From: DATJIG01 sp050260515
GTDB lineage: Bacteria > Pseudomonadota > Alphaproteobacteria > SMXQ01
DNA length: 64,000 bases
Direction: 5' to 3'
NCBI GenBank assembly: GCA_050260515.1
Contig: JBLNCI010000024.1
Location: 27,140 to 91,139, forward strand
Positions 53,539 to 64,000 of this stretch are shown in pieces. The notes below the pieces were generated by a model. That model saw only the letters and a program-made list of their open reading frames with translations. It made no database searches and was not told where the DNA came from. Position 1 is the first letter of the stretch. Every line of letters begins with the position of its first letter. Made by a program: the position numbers and the translations under genes.

Positions 53539-53643
53539 CTGGGCGGCTGCGACTTTTCCTCGGCCGCGGAAGGTGCTTTCCTTCTCCCAAGAATAACGGC
53601 CGTGCGGTGAACGGCTCGCCGGCGGCCGGGGAGAACAGGCATC

Positions 53644-54873
53644 ATGTTGCTCGCTCGGCTTCTTGAACGCTTGGTCCGCACCGGCACTCTGCGGGTGATC
53701 GATTCGCGCGGGCGCATCCGCTCGTTCGGCGATGGCCAACAACCTCGCGCGGCGATCCGCCTCCACGATCCGTCGCTGGAATGGCGCATCCCGCTCAATC
53801 CCAGCATGGCCGTAGGCGAAGCCTTCATGGATGGGCGCCTCACCATGGAGGAAGGCACCATCCGCGACTTCCTCGAGTTGGTCAGCCAGCACTACGACGA
53901 CGTCATGCAGACGGGGCTCGCAAGCGTAGCGAAGCGGGTCGCGCTGGTCACCCGCCGGCTCCAGCAGTTCAACCCGGCCAAGCGGTCGCGGCGCAATGTC
54001 GCCCACCATTACGACCTGACGGGTCGCATGTACGAACTGTTCCTCGACGCCGACCGCCAGTACTCATGCGCCTATTTCCGGAACGAGGACGACACCCTCG
54101 AGGAGGCGCAGCGCGCCAAGAAGGACCACATCGCCGCCAAGCTCATGCTCGACCGGCCGGGCCTCAAGGTACTCGACATCGGATGCGGCTGGGGCGGCAT
54201 GGCGCTCCATCTTGCCGCCAATAACGAGGCCGACGTGAAGGGGATCACCCTCTCGACCGAGCAGGCCAAGGTCTCCGCGGAACGGGCGCAGGCCCAGGGT
54301 CTCGAGCGGCGCGTCCGCTTCGCGCTTCAGGACTACCGGGCCGAGACCGGGCAGTACGACCGCATCGTCTCGGTCGGAATGTTCGAGCATGTAGGGGTTC
54401 CCCACTACCGGACATTCTTCACTAAGGTACGGGACTGCCTGGCGCCCGACGGTGTCGCCCTTCTTCACACGATCGGCCGCCTCGACGGACCCGGCATCAC
54501 CGACGCATGGATCCGCAAGTACATCTTCCCGGGCGGGTATGTGCCGGCCCTGTCGGAGGTCCTGCCCGTGCTCGAGCGCGTCGGGCTGTTCGTCACCGAC
54601 ATCGAGATCCTGCGCATGCATTACGCTCATACTCTGCGCCATTGGCAGCAGCGGTTCCTCGCCAACCGCGAGGAGATCAAGAGCCTCACGGACGAGCGCT
54701 TCTGCCGGATGTGGGAGTTCTATCTGGTGGGCGCGGAGATGGCGTTCCGCCATTTCAAGCAGGCGGTGTTCCAGATCCAGTTCGCGCGCCGCCCGGCGGC
54801 GGTGCCGATCACCCGCGACTACATCTTCGAGGTCGAGCGCGCGGCCGCCAACCGAGCGACCGTCGCGGCGTGA
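53644..54873 (+). CDS. cfa: Cyclopropane-fatty-acyl-phospholipid synthase family protein
   Basis: Cfa-type enzymes use SAM to add a methylene group to unsaturated acyl chains of membrane lipids. The 409 residues have an N-terminal lipid-binding domain (about 1-110, with GEAFMDGRL) and a C-terminal methyltransferase with the SAM motif VLDIGCGWGGMALHLA, then VGMFEHVG and the C-terminal YLVGAEMAFR. Length is typical. It has its own gap on both sides (168 bp before, 101 bp after), so it is probably a single-gene unit. A related modification on a different carbon is possible. Confidence 0.92.
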   Translation: MLLARLLERLVRTGTLRVIDSRGRIRSFGDGQQPRAAIRLHDPSLEWRIPLNPSMAVGEAFMDGRLTMEEGTIRDFLELVSQHYDDVMQTGLASVAKRVALVTRRLQQFNPAKRSRRNVAHHYDLTGRMYELFLDADRQYSCAYFRNEDDTLEEAQRAKKDHIAAKLMLDRPGLKVLDIGCGWGGMALHLAANNEADVKGITLSTEQAKVSAERAQAQGLERRVRFALQDYRAETGQYDRIVSVGMFEHVGVPHYRTFFTKVRDCLAPDGVALLHTIGRLDGPGITDAWIRKYIFPGGYVPALSEVLPVLERVGLFVTDIEILRMHYAHTLRHWQQRFLANREEIKSLTDERFCRMWEFYLVGAEMAFRHFKQAVFQIQFARRPAAVPITRDYIFEVERAAANRATVAA

Positions 54874-54974
54874 CAGTTGTCCCCAGCTTTCTCGGGATTG
54901 TTGAAAAGTTTCGGTTTCGGTAACGATGATCTTAGTATGGAGGCGGCGAGCCACCTGATACGTTCCTGCCCGTC

Positions 54975-56462
54975 ATGGAACCCAATGTCGTCCCGCTTCG
55001 CGATGAACAAAGCTCTCCCGTCCGAGAGCTTCCACACAATCTCGAAGCGGAGCAGCGCCTCCTCGGCGCGATCTTCGTCAATAATCTCGCACTCAGCAAA
55101 GTCTCAGAGTTCCTCCAGGCCGAGCATTTCTACGAGCCGCTGCACGGCCGCATCTACGCATCCTGCGTGCTGCTGATCGAGCGCGGCCAGCTCGCCAACC
55201 CCGTCACGCTGAAGAATCTGTTCGAATCCGACCCGGCGATGATCGCGCTCGGCGGAACGGAATACCTCGCGCGGCTCGCGAACAGCGCGGTGTCGGTGGC
55301 GTACGCCGACAACTACGGACGGATCATCTTCGACCTGCATCTGCGGCGGCAGTTGATCCAGATCGGCGGCGAGCTCACCGCCGAGGCCGCAAGCCACACC
55401 GTCGAACGGGACGCGCAGGCGCAGATCGAGGTTGCCGAGCAGAAGCTGTTCGACCTTGCCACGACCGGTGAGGTCGAAGGTGGCTTCCGGGCGTTCAACA
55501 CGGTGCTCGCCAGCGCGATCACGATGGCCGAGACCGCGCACAAGCGCGAGGGCCAGCTCGCAGGCGTACCGACGGGGTTCAAGGCGCTGGACAAGCTCCT
55601 CGGCGGCCTGCAGCCGTCGGACCTGATCATCCTCGCCGGACGTCCGTCGATGGGCAAGACGGCGCTCGCCACCAACATCGCCTTCAACGCCGCCAAGCGC
55701 ATCAAGTGGGAAACCGATCCGGTCGGCCGGCGCAAGATCGTCGACGGCGCCGTGGTCGGGATCTTCTCGCTCGAAATGTCGGCGGAGCAGCTCGCGCTGC
55801 GTATCCTCGCCGAGGTCGCGGACGTCGATTCCGACAAGATCCGCAAGGGCGAGCTGTCGAATGAGGAATTCGCCAAGGTCGTCAAGGCGAACCAGGAGAT
55901 CGCGTCGGTCCCGCTGTTCATCGACGACACTCCGGCGCTGTCGATCGCCGCTCTCCGCACCCGCGCGCGACGGTTGCAGCGCGTCCATGGCCTGTCGATG
56001 ATCGTCGTCGACTACCTGCAGCTTCTCCGCGCCGGGGACAAGCCGGAGAACCGCGTCCAGGAAATCTCCGACATCACCCGCGGCCTCAAGGCGCTCGCGA
56101 AGGAGCTGAACGTTCCCGTCATCGCCCTGTCGCAGCTCTCGCGTGCCGTCGAGCAGCGCGAGGACAAGCGCCCGCAGCTTGCCGATCTGCGCGAATCGGG
56201 CTCCATCGAGCAGGACGCCGACGTCGTCATGTTCGTCTACCGCGAGGAGTACTATCTCCAGCGCATGCAGCCCGATATGGGCACGGAGAAACACGCCGAG
56301 TGGCAGATGAAGATGGAATCGGTGCTGAACATCGCCGAGGTCATCGTCGGCAAGCAGCGCCACGGCCCGATCGGCGTCGAGAAGCTGCACTTCGAGGGCA
56401 AGCGCACCAAGTTCTCCGACTACGTCCCCGACGACCACCTGCCTGCCAATGTCCCGTTCTGA
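54975..56462 (+). CDS. dnaB: Replicative DNA helicase
   Basis: DnaB unwinds DNA at the replication fork as a hexamer. The 495 residues have the N-terminal helical domain (about 20-125, EAEQRLLGAIFVNN) and the RecA-like domain with Walker A GRPSMGKT (222-229), Walker B IVVDYLQLL and LRESGSIEQDADVV. It shows no intein. It opens a dense run: alr overlaps it by 14 bp. No good promoter is obvious in the 101 bp upstream. Confidence 0.97.
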   Translation: MEPNVVPLRDEQSSPVRELPHNLEAEQRLLGAIFVNNLALSKVSEFLQAEHFYEPLHGRIYASCVLLIERGQLANPVTLKNLFESDPAMIALGGTEYLARLANSAVSVAYADNYGRIIFDLHLRRQLIQIGGELTAEAASHTVERDAQAQIEVAEQKLFDLATTGEVEGGFRAFNTVLASAITMAETAHKREGQLAGVPTGFKALDKLLGGLQPSDLIILAGRPSMGKTALATNIAFNAAKRIKWETDPVGRRKIVDGAVVGIFSLEMSAEQLALRILAEVADVDSDKIRKGELSNEEFAKVVKANQEIASVPLFIDDTPALSIAALRTRARRLQRVHGLSMIVVDYLQLLRAGDKPENRVQEISDITRGLKALAKELNVPVIALSQLSRAVEQREDKRPQLADLRESGSIEQDADVVMFVYREEYYLQRMQPDMGTEKHAEWQMKMESVLNIAEVIVGKQRHGPIGVEKLHFEGKRTKFSDYVPDDHLPANVPF

Positions 56463-57603
56463 GTCCGCGCCCGGCAGCGCGGCGTTGCGGGCCGGCGGAA
56501 CGCTCACCGTCGACCTCGACGCCATCGCCGCGAACTGGCGCATGCTGGCCGAACGCGTCGCACCGGCAAGAACCGGCGCCGTCGTAAAAGCCAATGCCTA
56601 CGGCCTTGGCGTCGCACCGGTGGCCGACGCACTGGCCAACGCCGGCTGCGACACCTTCTTCGTGGCGCTGCCCGACGAAGGCCGGGCGCTGCGCGAGATC
56701 CTCGCCAATGCCGAGATCTACGTCTTCGAGGGGCTGCTGTCCGATGCCGATGCGGAGCTGATCGCCGAGCACCGGCTGGTCCCGGTGCTCAACGACCGCG
56801 AGCAGCTCGAGCGCTACCGCGCGTTCGCAACGCGCCGCGATGCGCGCCTGCCCTGCGCGATACACATCGACACGGGCATGAACAGGCTCGGCTTCGGGCC
56901 GAGCGAGGCGAAGACGCTCGCCGACGACCCGGGCGCGCTGACCGGCCTCGATGTGCGCGTCGTCATGAGCCACCTCGCCTCCGCGAACGATGCCGGCGAG
57001 GCGCTCAACGAGCGCCAGCGATCGACGTTCGCGGGCATCGCCGGGCGGATCGGCCGCGGTGCAGCGCTCAGCCTCGCGAACTCGGGCGGCATCTTCCTCG
57101 GCGCTCCGTACCACTTCGACCTCGTCCGTCCCGGTGCGGCGCTCTATGGTCTTGCGCCGCTCAATGGGCGGCCGAATCCGATGCGTCGCGTCGTCAGTCT
57201 CACCGCGCCCATCGTCCAGGTCCGTAACGTTGACAGCCCTGGGACCGTTGGCTATGGTGCCACGCATCGCGTCGCGGAAAAGGCAAAAATAGCCGTGGTT
57301 TCAATCGGTTATGCCGACGGTTACGGGTTCTCCCTGAGCAACCGCGGCCACGCCTTTTTGGGGTCGGCGCGGCTTCCGGTGGTGGGGCGTATCTCGATGG
57401 ATCTGATCACGCTCGACGCCACCGAGGTTCCTTCCGGCCTGCTCCATCCCGGCGCCGAAGTCGAGCTGATCGGTCCGAACATCTCTCCTGACGATCTCGC
57501 CCGCACCGGCGGTACCATCGGCTACGAGGTGCTGACGCGGCTCGGCCCGCGGCTACGCCGTCGCTACATCGGCGGCGCGACCACCGTCGGGAGCGCCGAC
57601 TGA
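56449..57603 (+). CDS. alr: Alanine racemase
   Basis: Alr converts L-Ala to D-Ala for peptidoglycan. The 384-residue PLP enzyme has the cofactor Lys47 in VVKANAYGLG, the fold-type III barrel with THIDTGMNRLGF-like sequence (IDTGMNRLGF), and the second catalytic Tyr in SIGYADGYGF. The C-terminal beta domain is complete. The start lies within the end of dnaB, and its stop overlaps mlaE by one base (TGATG). Confidence 0.95.
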   Translation: MSRSESAPGSAALRAGGTLTVDLDAIAANWRMLAERVAPARTGAVVKANAYGLGVAPVADALANAGCDTFFVALPDEGRALREILANAEIYVFEGLLSDADAELIAEHRLVPVLNDREQLERYRAFATRRDARLPCAIHIDTGMNRLGFGPSEAKTLADDPGALTGLDVRVVMSHLASANDAGEALNERQRSTFAGIAGRIGRGAALSLANSGGIFLGAPYHFDLVRPGAALYGLAPLNGRPNPMRRVVSLTAPIVQVRNVDSPGTVGYGATHRVAEKAKIAVVSIGYADGYGFSLSNRGHAFLGSARLPVVGRISMDLITLDATEVPSGLLHPGAEVELIGPNISPDDLARTGGTIGYEVLTRLGPRLRRRYIGGATTVGSAD

Positions 57604-58451
57604 TGTCCGTCACCGATACAAAGCCGAACGGAAATGGCTACGAGGAAGCCCCCGCGCGCGGCATCGTCGAAACTTTGCTCGATCTGCTTGCGGGAACCGG
57701 GCGCGTGTTCCTCAACTTCCTCGCCTCCCTCGGGCGCATCGTCAATTTCACTGCGCTCGCGATCGGCTACTCGGTGCGCCCGCCGTACTATCCGCGGCTG
57801 ATCGTCCGGCAGATGATCGACATCGGTTACTACTCCCTGCCGGTGGTCGGTCTCACGGCCATCTTCACCGGCATGGTTCTGGCGCTGCAGAGCTACACCG
57901 GATTCGCGCGCTTCTCGGCCGAGGGCGCCGTCGCCACGGTCGTCGTGCTGTCGATGACGCGCGAGCTCGGCCCCGTGCTCGCGGCGCTGATGGTCGCGGG
58001 CCGCATGGGCGCATCGATGGCCGCCGAGATCGGCACGATGCGGGTCACGGAACAGATCGACGCGCTGACCACGCTGTCCACCAATCCCTACAAGTACCTC
58101 GTGATGCCCAGGCTGCTCGCGGGGCTGCTCATGCTGCCGTGCCTCGTCGTCGTCGCCGACATCATCGGCGTGTTCGGCGGGTTCCTCATCGGCGTCAACA
58201 AGCTCGGATTCAACCCGGCGAGCTACCTCAAGCAGACCTTCACCTATCTCGAGGCGAGGGACGTCATCTCCGGCCTCACGAAGGCAGCGGTGTTCGGGTT
58301 CGTGATCTCGTTGATGGGGTGCTACCACGGCTATCATTCGCGCGGCGGCGCCCAGGGCGTCGGCGCTGCGACGATCAACGCCGTCGTGTCGGCACTCGTG
58401 ATGATCCTCGTGTTCAACTACCTGATCACGGAGATCTTCTTCTCGCGATGA
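57603..58451 (+). CDS. MlaE-family ABC transporter permease (no STAS domain)
   Basis: This 282-residue inner-membrane permease has the MlaE fold with five hydrophobic segments, GLTAIFTGMVLALQSYTGF, and the conserved GRMGASMAAEIGTMRVTEQI. About 50 N-terminal residues precede the fold. In lipid-transport loci the usual order is permease-ATPase-MCE; here the ATPase gene follows by a 4-bp overlap but no MCE gene does, as radA comes next. An MCE protein must be encoded elsewhere or shared, perhaps with the system at 1-2460. Confidence 0.92.
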   Translation: MSVTDTKPNGNGYEEAPARGIVETLLDLLAGTGRVFLNFLASLGRIVNFTALAIGYSVRPPYYPRLIVRQMIDIGYYSLPVVGLTAIFTGMVLALQSYTGFARFSAEGAVATVVVLSMTRELGPVLAALMVAGRMGASMAAEIGTMRVTEQIDALTTLSTNPYKYLVMPRLLAGLLMLPCLVVVADIIGVFGGFLIGVNKLGFNPASYLKQTFTYLEARDVISGLTKAAVFGFVISLMGCYHGYHSRGGAQGVGAATINAVVSALVMILVFNYLITEIFFSR

Positions 58452-59221
58452 GCGATACCCCTAAGATCCGCGTGCGCGGCCTGAAGAAGGCCTTCGGCCC
58501 GAAGGTGGTGCTCGATGGTCTCGACCTCGACGTCGGCGTCGGCGAATCCGTCGTCGTGATCGGCGGATCGGGCACCGGGAAGTCGGTGCTGATCAAGTGC
58601 ATCCTCGGAATCATTCCTCCAGACGCCGGCTCGATCGAGATCGACGGCGAGGAGGTGACGCACATGACCGCGCGCGAGCGCGAGCGGATCATGGTCAAGT
58701 TCGGCATGCTGTTCCAGGGCTCGGCGCTGTTCGACAGTCTCTCGGTGTGGGAGAACGTGGCGTTCGGCCTGATGCAGGCGCGCGGCATGGAACGCGCCGA
58801 GGCGAAGAAGATCGCGATCCGCAAGCTTTCGCAGGTCGGCCTCGCGCGGCCGGTCGCCGAGCTCTACCCCGCCGAGCTCTCGGGCGGCATGCAGAAGCGC
58901 GTGGCGCTCGCCCGCGCCATCGCCGCCGAGCCGGAGATCATCTTCTTCGACGAGCCGACCACCGGGCTCGACCCGATCATGTCGGACGTCATCAACGATC
59001 TGATCGTGAAGTGCGTGAAGGAGCTCGGCGCGACGACGCTCTCCATCACCCACGACCTCCACAGCGCGCGCAAGATCGCCCACCGGATCTCCATGCTCTA
59101 CGGCGGCAAGATCATCTGGCAGGGCCCCGTCTCCGAGATCGACCACTCCGGCAATGCTTACGTCGACCAGTTCATCCATGGCCGCGCCGAGGGGCCGATC
59201 AAAGTGGACGTGACGCGGTGA
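58448..59221 (+). CDS. Mla-type ABC transporter ATP-binding protein
   Basis: This 257-residue ATPase belongs with the permease at 57603-58451. Walker A is GGSGTGKS (39-46), the signature LSGGMQKRVALARA follows in the second half, Walker B is IIFFDEPTTGLDP and the switch His is in ITHDLHSA. The C-terminal extension FIHGRAEGPI is the one that in MlaF wraps round its neighbour. The ATG at 58448 overlaps the permease stop. It belongs to the same subfamily as the ATPase at 534-1298. Confidence 0.94.
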   Translation: MSDTPKIRVRGLKKAFGPKVVLDGLDLDVGVGESVVVIGGSGTGKSVLIKCILGIIPPDAGSIEIDGEEVTHMTARERERIMVKFGMLFQGSALFDSLSVWENVAFGLMQARGMERAEAKKIAIRKLSQVGLARPVAELYPAELSGGMQKRVALARAIAAEPEIIFFDEPTTGLDPIMSDVINDLIVKCVKELGATTLSITHDLHSARKIAHRISMLYGGKIIWQGPVSEIDHSGNAYVDQFIHGRAEGPIKVDVTR

Positions 59222-59247
59222 CGACCACCGCGCACGGGGACTGAACC

Positions 59248-60659
<1,412 letters not shown>

Positions 60660-60663
<4 letters not shown>

Positions 60664-61262
60664 GTTTCCTCGGCTTCAACGGCTTCGACCTTGTCGTGAT
60701 CGGGGTCGTGGTGCTGTCCGGGCTGTTCGCCCTGATGCGCGGCTTGGTTAAGGAAGTGTTCTCGATCGTGAGCTGGGTTGGTGCCGCCGCCGCCGCGTTG
60801 TACGGCTACGCCTACGCTCTCCCTTTCGTGAGCCGCCTTGTATCCCCCGCATGGCTGGCAAGCACCGTGACAGGGGCGGGATTGTTCATCGTCTCCTTGA
60901 TCGCCCTTGGTATGCTCGCCACCTTCATCTCGGGCGCGGTGCACAAGACCTCGGCCGGGGCGCTCGATCGCTCCCTCGGCTTCCTGTTCGGTCTCGCGCG
61001 CGGTGCCCTCATCGTCTGCGCGGCATGGCTGGTGATCTCGCGGGTGATGACGCCGTCCGAGCTCCCGGTCTGGCTCAAGGACGCGCGCACGCTGACACTC
61101 GTCGACCGCGGAGCCAGCGTACTGTCCAACCTCATACCTGGCCGGACGGTCGCCTCCCGCACCAACCGGACCGACGCCAAGGCCCCGGACGGACGCCCCG
61201 GGGCGGGCTATAATGACACCGAGCGTCGCGACATGAACCGCCTGATCCAGGCGATCGAGTAG
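60660..61262 (+). CDS. cvpA: CvpA-family membrane protein
   Basis: CvpA was found through colicin V production and also affects envelope stress tolerance; its molecular role is unclear. The 200-residue protein has four hydrophobic segments (about 9-28, 32-54, 66-88, 103-126) with the motif LMRGLVKEVFSIVSWVGA, then a soluble tail. The ATG at 60660 overlaps the radA stop; the longer frame to 60237 is a radA shadow. It lies 5 bp before purF, a pairing conserved in proteobacteria. Confidence 0.93.
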
Positions 61263-61267
61263 GACCC

Positions 61268-62737
61268 GTGACGGACCCGATTACGACCAACCCGTTCGAC
61301 GACGATCACCTTCACGAAGAGTGCGCCATTTTCGGCGTCTACGACTGCGAGGACGCCGCCGCCCTGAGCGCGCTCGGGCTGCACGCTCTGCAGCACCGGG
61401 GACAGGAGGCGTCGGGCATCGTCACCTACGACGGCAAGCACTTCCACAGCCAGCGCGGGCTGGGCCACGTCGCCGACATCTTCTCGAACGAAGCGACGAT
61501 GCGGAAGCTGCCGGGGCACTCCGCGATCGGCCACAACCGCTACTCCACGACGGGCGAGACGGCGGAGCGCAACATCCAGCCGCTGTTCGCCGATTTCGAG
61601 TTCGGCGGCTTCGCCATCGGCCACAACGGCAATCTCACGAACGCGCTGACGCTCCGGAAGGAGCTGGTGAAGCGCGGCTGTCTGTTCCAGTCGACCACCG
61701 ACACCGAGGTGATCATCCACCTCATCGCGACCTCCACCTACTCCACCGTCACCGACCGCATGATCGACGCGCTCCGCCAGGTGCAGGGCGCCTACTCGCT
61801 CATCGTGCTCACCGACTCCAACCTCATCGGCGTCCGCGACCCGCTTGGGATCCGCCCCCTCGTGCTGGGCAGCCTCGGCGGCAAGTACATCCTCGCGTCC
61901 GAAACCGTGGCCCTCGACATCATCGGCGCCGATTTCGTGCGGGACGTCGAGCCGGGCGAGATGGTGGTGATCGGCGCCAACGGCATCGAGAGCCTGAAGC
62001 CCTTCGTCATTTCCGAGCGCCGGTTCTGCATCTTCGAGTACATCTACTTCGCCCGGCCGGACAGCCGGATCGAAAACCGCTCCGTCTATGAGGCGCGCAA
62101 GAACATCGGCGTCGAGCTCGCCCGCGAAAGCAACGTCCCCGCGGATGTCGTGATCCCGGTCCCCGACTCGGGCGTCCCAGCCGCCCTCGGCTATGCCCAG
62201 GAAGCGAAGATTCCGTTCGAGCTCGGCATCATCCGCAATCACTACGTCGGCCGCACCTTCATCGAGCCGACCGATCACATCCGCCACCTTGGCGTGAAGC
62301 TCAAGCACAACGCCAATCGCGCCGAGATCGAGGGCAAGCGCGTCGTGCTCGTCGATGATTCGATCGTCCGCGGCACGACCTCGATCAAGATCGTCGAGAT
62401 GATCCGCGCCGCCGGCGCCAAGGAGGTCCACATGCGGATCGCCAGCCCGCCGACGACGCATTCGTGCTTCTACGGAGTCGATACGCCGGAGCGGGAGAAG
62501 CTGATGGCGGCCCGCAATTCCGTCGCCGAGATGGCGAAGATCATCGGCGTCGACTCCCTCGCCTTCATCTCGATGGATGGACTCTATCGAGCTGTCGGCG
62601 AGGCGAAGCGCAATCCGCTGCGGCCGCAGTTCTGCGACGCCTGCTTCTCGGGCGACTACCCGATCTCGCTCACCGACCAGGAAGGCGGCGCGAGCGCGCA
62701 GCTCTCGTTCCTCACCGAAATCAGCGGCACTCCGTAG
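61268..62737 (+). CDS. purF: Amidophosphoribosyltransferase
   Basis: PurF makes phosphoribosylamine from PRPP and glutamine, the first step of purine synthesis. The 489 residues have a short propeptide ending in EE before Cys19 (ECAIFGVYD), which becomes the N-terminal nucleophile after cleavage. The glutaminase domain has HNRYSTTG and GHNGNLTN; the phosphoribosyltransferase domain has the PRPP loop VVLVDDSIVRGTTS. Start is GTG at 61268. The other purine genes in the window (purM, purN) are far away, at 30493-32216. Confidence 0.97.
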   Translation: MTDPITTNPFDDDHLHEECAIFGVYDCEDAAALSALGLHALQHRGQEASGIVTYDGKHFHSQRGLGHVADIFSNEATMRKLPGHSAIGHNRYSTTGETAERNIQPLFADFEFGGFAIGHNGNLTNALTLRKELVKRGCLFQSTTDTEVIIHLIATSTYSTVTDRMIDALRQVQGAYSLIVLTDSNLIGVRDPLGIRPLVLGSLGGKYILASETVALDIIGADFVRDVEPGEMVVIGANGIESLKPFVISERRFCIFEYIYFARPDSRIENRSVYEARKNIGVELARESNVPADVVIPVPDSGVPAALGYAQEAKIPFELGIIRNHYVGRTFIEPTDHIRHLGVKLKHNANRAEIEGKRVVLVDDSIVRGTTSIKIVEMIRAAGAKEVHMRIASPPTTHSCFYGVDTPEREKLMAARNSVAEMAKIIGVDSLAFISMDGLYRAVGEAKRNPLRPQFCDACFSGDYPISLTDQEGGASAQLSFLTEISGTP

Positions 62738-62745
62738 GCCACCCT

Positions 62746-63486
62746 GTGACCGCCGACACCTCAAACGCGGACGAGCCTCCGCGGCGCCTGTACGATCGCC
62801 TTGCGCTGATCACCGGCGCGTCGCGCGGCATCGGCCGCGCCGTCGCGGTGCGGTACGCGCAGGAGGGTGCGCGTCTGATCCTCGTCGCGCGCAGCCAGGG
62901 CGCCCTCGAGGAGACCGACGATCTCGTGCGCCAGGCCGGCGGCGAGGCGACGCTCGTGGTGATGGATCTCGCCGACCATGACAAGATCGACCAGATGGCG
63001 GCCGCCATCGCGGAGCGCTTCGGCCGGCTCGACGTGCTGGTGGGCAACGCGGCCATCCTCGGCACCCTGTCGCCGATGAGCCACACCGAGCCGAAAGATT
63101 TCGACCGGGTCATGCGCATCAACGTCGGCGCCAACTTTCGCCTGATCCGAGCGTTCGATGCCATGCTGCGCCTCAGCCCCTCGGGCCGCGCGATCTTCGT
63201 GACATCGGCCGCCGGCGACGGCCATCATCCCTATTGGGGCGCCTACGCGACGTCCAAGGGCGCGCTCGATACGATGGTGCGGACGTGGGCAGGCGAACTC
63301 GCGAAGACGAACCTCCGGGTCAACCTCGTGAACCCGGGCGCCACACGCACGCGCATGCGGGGCGACGCCTTCCCGGCCGAAAATCCCGACACGCTGAAGA
63401 CCCCGGAGGCGGTGACGGAGGTGTTCGTCGAGCTGGCGGAGCCCTCGTGCACGCGCCAGGGCGAGACCGTCACCGTTCCGAGATAG
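62746..63486 (+). CDS. SDR-family oxidoreductase next to purF
   Basis: The 246-residue protein has intact SDR elements: GASRGIGRAV (about 24-33), GNAAIL in place of NNAG, the catalytic Ser in VTSAAGDG and AYATSK with Tyr and Lys. It ends in the family-like GETVTVPR. The substrate is unknown. Start is GTG at 62746, 8 bp after purF; the longer frame to 62464 is a purF shadow. SDR genes in this place are common in alphaproteobacteria, so a conserved housekeeping role is likely. Confidence 0.9.
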   Translation: MTADTSNADEPPRRLYDRLALITGASRGIGRAVAVRYAQEGARLILVARSQGALEETDDLVRQAGGEATLVVMDLADHDKIDQMAAAIAERFGRLDVLVGNAAILGTLSPMSHTEPKDFDRVMRINVGANFRLIRAFDAMLRLSPSGRAIFVTSAAGDGHHPYWGAYATSKGALDTMVRTWAGELAKTNLRVNLVNPGATRTRMRGDAFPAENPDTLKTPEAVTEVFVELAEPSCTRQGETVTVPR

Positions 63487-63630
63487 GGTTCGTGTGCGGC
63501 GCGAGTTCGCCCGTTTGCGATCGCCGGGCGGATCTGGCCGAGCAACACTGTCTCTCCGATGTAGCGCGGCTCGGCGAGGCCGAGATTCCGCCGCAACCTC
63601 CGACCCTCCGTCCGAGCGCCCATCGTTAAT

Positions 63631-63665
63631 AAAAAAGGGGCGATTGGGATCATCCCAATCGCCCC
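63631..63665 (-). terminator. Rho-independent terminator of the porin-like gene
   Basis: On the minus strand a 12-14-bp perfect stem (arms GGGGCGATTGGG and its complement, centre ATCAT) is followed by six T. It lies 42 bp after the stop of the porin-like gene. The rest of the gap 63487-63706 shows no gene I can support. Confidence 0.93.
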
Positions 63666-63706
63666 GAGTAGGAGGTTACGCGTAGAAAAGTCGATCCGTC
63701 GCGTGC

Positions 63707-64000
63707 TTAGAACTTCACGCGGACGCCGGTGATGAGACCGGTGCCCTCGTTGTTCGAGCCCGCGGCCGAGCGGTCGGACTTGCTCTTGGCGTGCCAGAGG
63801 TCGGCGTACATGGCGAGGCCACCACCGAAGTCGTAGGTCGTGCCGAAAGCGTAGATCTGCTGCGACGCGGTGCCCGTGCTGTTCACGATGCCGCCCTTCT
63901 GCTGAAGGGTCGACACGGCGAACGCCCACGGACCGACGTTGTAGCCGACGCCGAGGTCCCACTGCTTGTAGGCGCCGTTGGTGTCGGTGCGCGACAGCCC
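63707..64000 (-). CDS. Gram-negative porin-like outer-membrane protein, C-terminal part
   Basis: The frame enters from the right edge and ends at a TAA at 63707, giving the last 97 residues. The sequence shows amphipathic beta strands such as YKQWDLGVGYNVGPWAFAV, IYAFGTTYDFGGG and AMYADLWHAKSKS, with Gly/Asn/Ser-rich loops, and ends in GVRVKF. A C-terminal Phe is the usual BamA recognition signal of outer-membrane barrels. It resembles the end of alphaproteobacterial porins. The N-terminus and signal peptide are outside the window. A strong terminator follows. Confidence 0.85.
   Translation of the reverse strand, partial: GLSRTDTNGAYKQWDLGVGYNVGPWAFAVSTLQQKGGIVNSTGTASQQIYAFGTTYDFGGGLAMYADLWHAKSKSDRSAAGSNNEGTGLITGVRVKF

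Noticed and set aside
63494..63685. 63-residue open frame after the purF-linked SDR gene
   Set aside because: Arg/Ser-rich, overlaps the terminator hairpin, has no ribosome binding site and no recognisable feature.

Overview
The window is a compact stretch of chromosome from a high-GC alphaproteobacterium, most likely a Rhodospirillales-type lineage. The evidence is gene content and order: PleD and DivK side by side, an HdaA-type DnaA regulator, an EipB (DUF1849) envelope protein, a 39-residue aa3-oxidase subunit IV, the order pyrB-pyrC-plsY-dprA-topA-rnr-rpmG, and lptF-lptG-lptD-surA-pdxA-rsmA facing gmk and yicC. I see no tRNA or rRNA gene, insertion sequence, prophage, integrase or CRISPR array. 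This is core genome, not a mobile island. Genes are tightly packed, and 4-bp ATGA/GTGA or 1-bp TGATG overlaps join many of them.

Layout. 1-2460 (minus): an MCE/Mla-type lipid transporter (permease, ATPase, start of the MCE protein, which runs off the left edge). 2589-14331 (plus): pyrB, pyrC-like gene, plsY, dprA, topA, rnr, DUF983, S41 protease, rpmG. 14363-18491: a repeat-rich convergent gap, pleD and divK (minus), eipB (minus), then a second diguanylate cyclase (plus) behind a good sigma-54 promoter match. 18495-32427: aspS, rnd, ppx-ppk1, sixA, an SDR, a coupled four-gene unit ending in hdaA, purM-purN and a tiny cytochrome oxidase gene. 32461-44362: ndk, holC and pepA (minus), the LPS/outer-membrane run lptF-lptG-lptD-surA-pdxA-rsmA (plus), then gmk and yicC (minus). 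44479-50933: an SDR, then fabD-fabG-acpP-fabF followed by two tandem mltG paralogues (minus). 51186-63486 (plus): rpsF-rpsR-DUF2232-rplI, cfa, then dnaB-alr-mlaE-mlaF-radA-cvpA-purF-SDR. 63707-64000 (minus): the C-terminal end of a porin-like barrel.

How it works together. Much of the window serves the envelope: two Mla-type transporters, LPS export (LptF, LptG, LptD), barrel folding (SurA), fatty acid synthesis (Fab genes, ACP), phospholipid synthesis and modification (PlsY, CDP-alcohol transferase, Cfa), peptidoglycan (Alr, two MltG) and EipB. Nucleotide synthesis (PyrB, PurM, PurN, PurF, Gmk, Ndk), replication and repair (TopA, DnaB, HdaA, HolC, RadA, DprA), RNA decay (RNase R, RNase D, YicC) and translation (AspRS, L33, S6, S18, L9, RsmA) fill most of the rest. 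Signalling is PleD/DivK, a second c-di-GMP synthase and the polyphosphate pair Ppk1/Ppx.

Most notable points: the PyrC next to PyrB has lost a metal-ligand His and probably does not catalyse; three operons (pyrB, lptF, surA) have promoters so close to the start codon that their mRNAs should be leaderless; a sigma-54 site precedes a GGDEF gene; mltG is duplicated in tandem; ribosomal protein S6 carries an RGG/GGF-rich tail; and a short-repeat cluster of unknown role lies between rpmG and pleD. I found no convincing wholly new multi-gene system.
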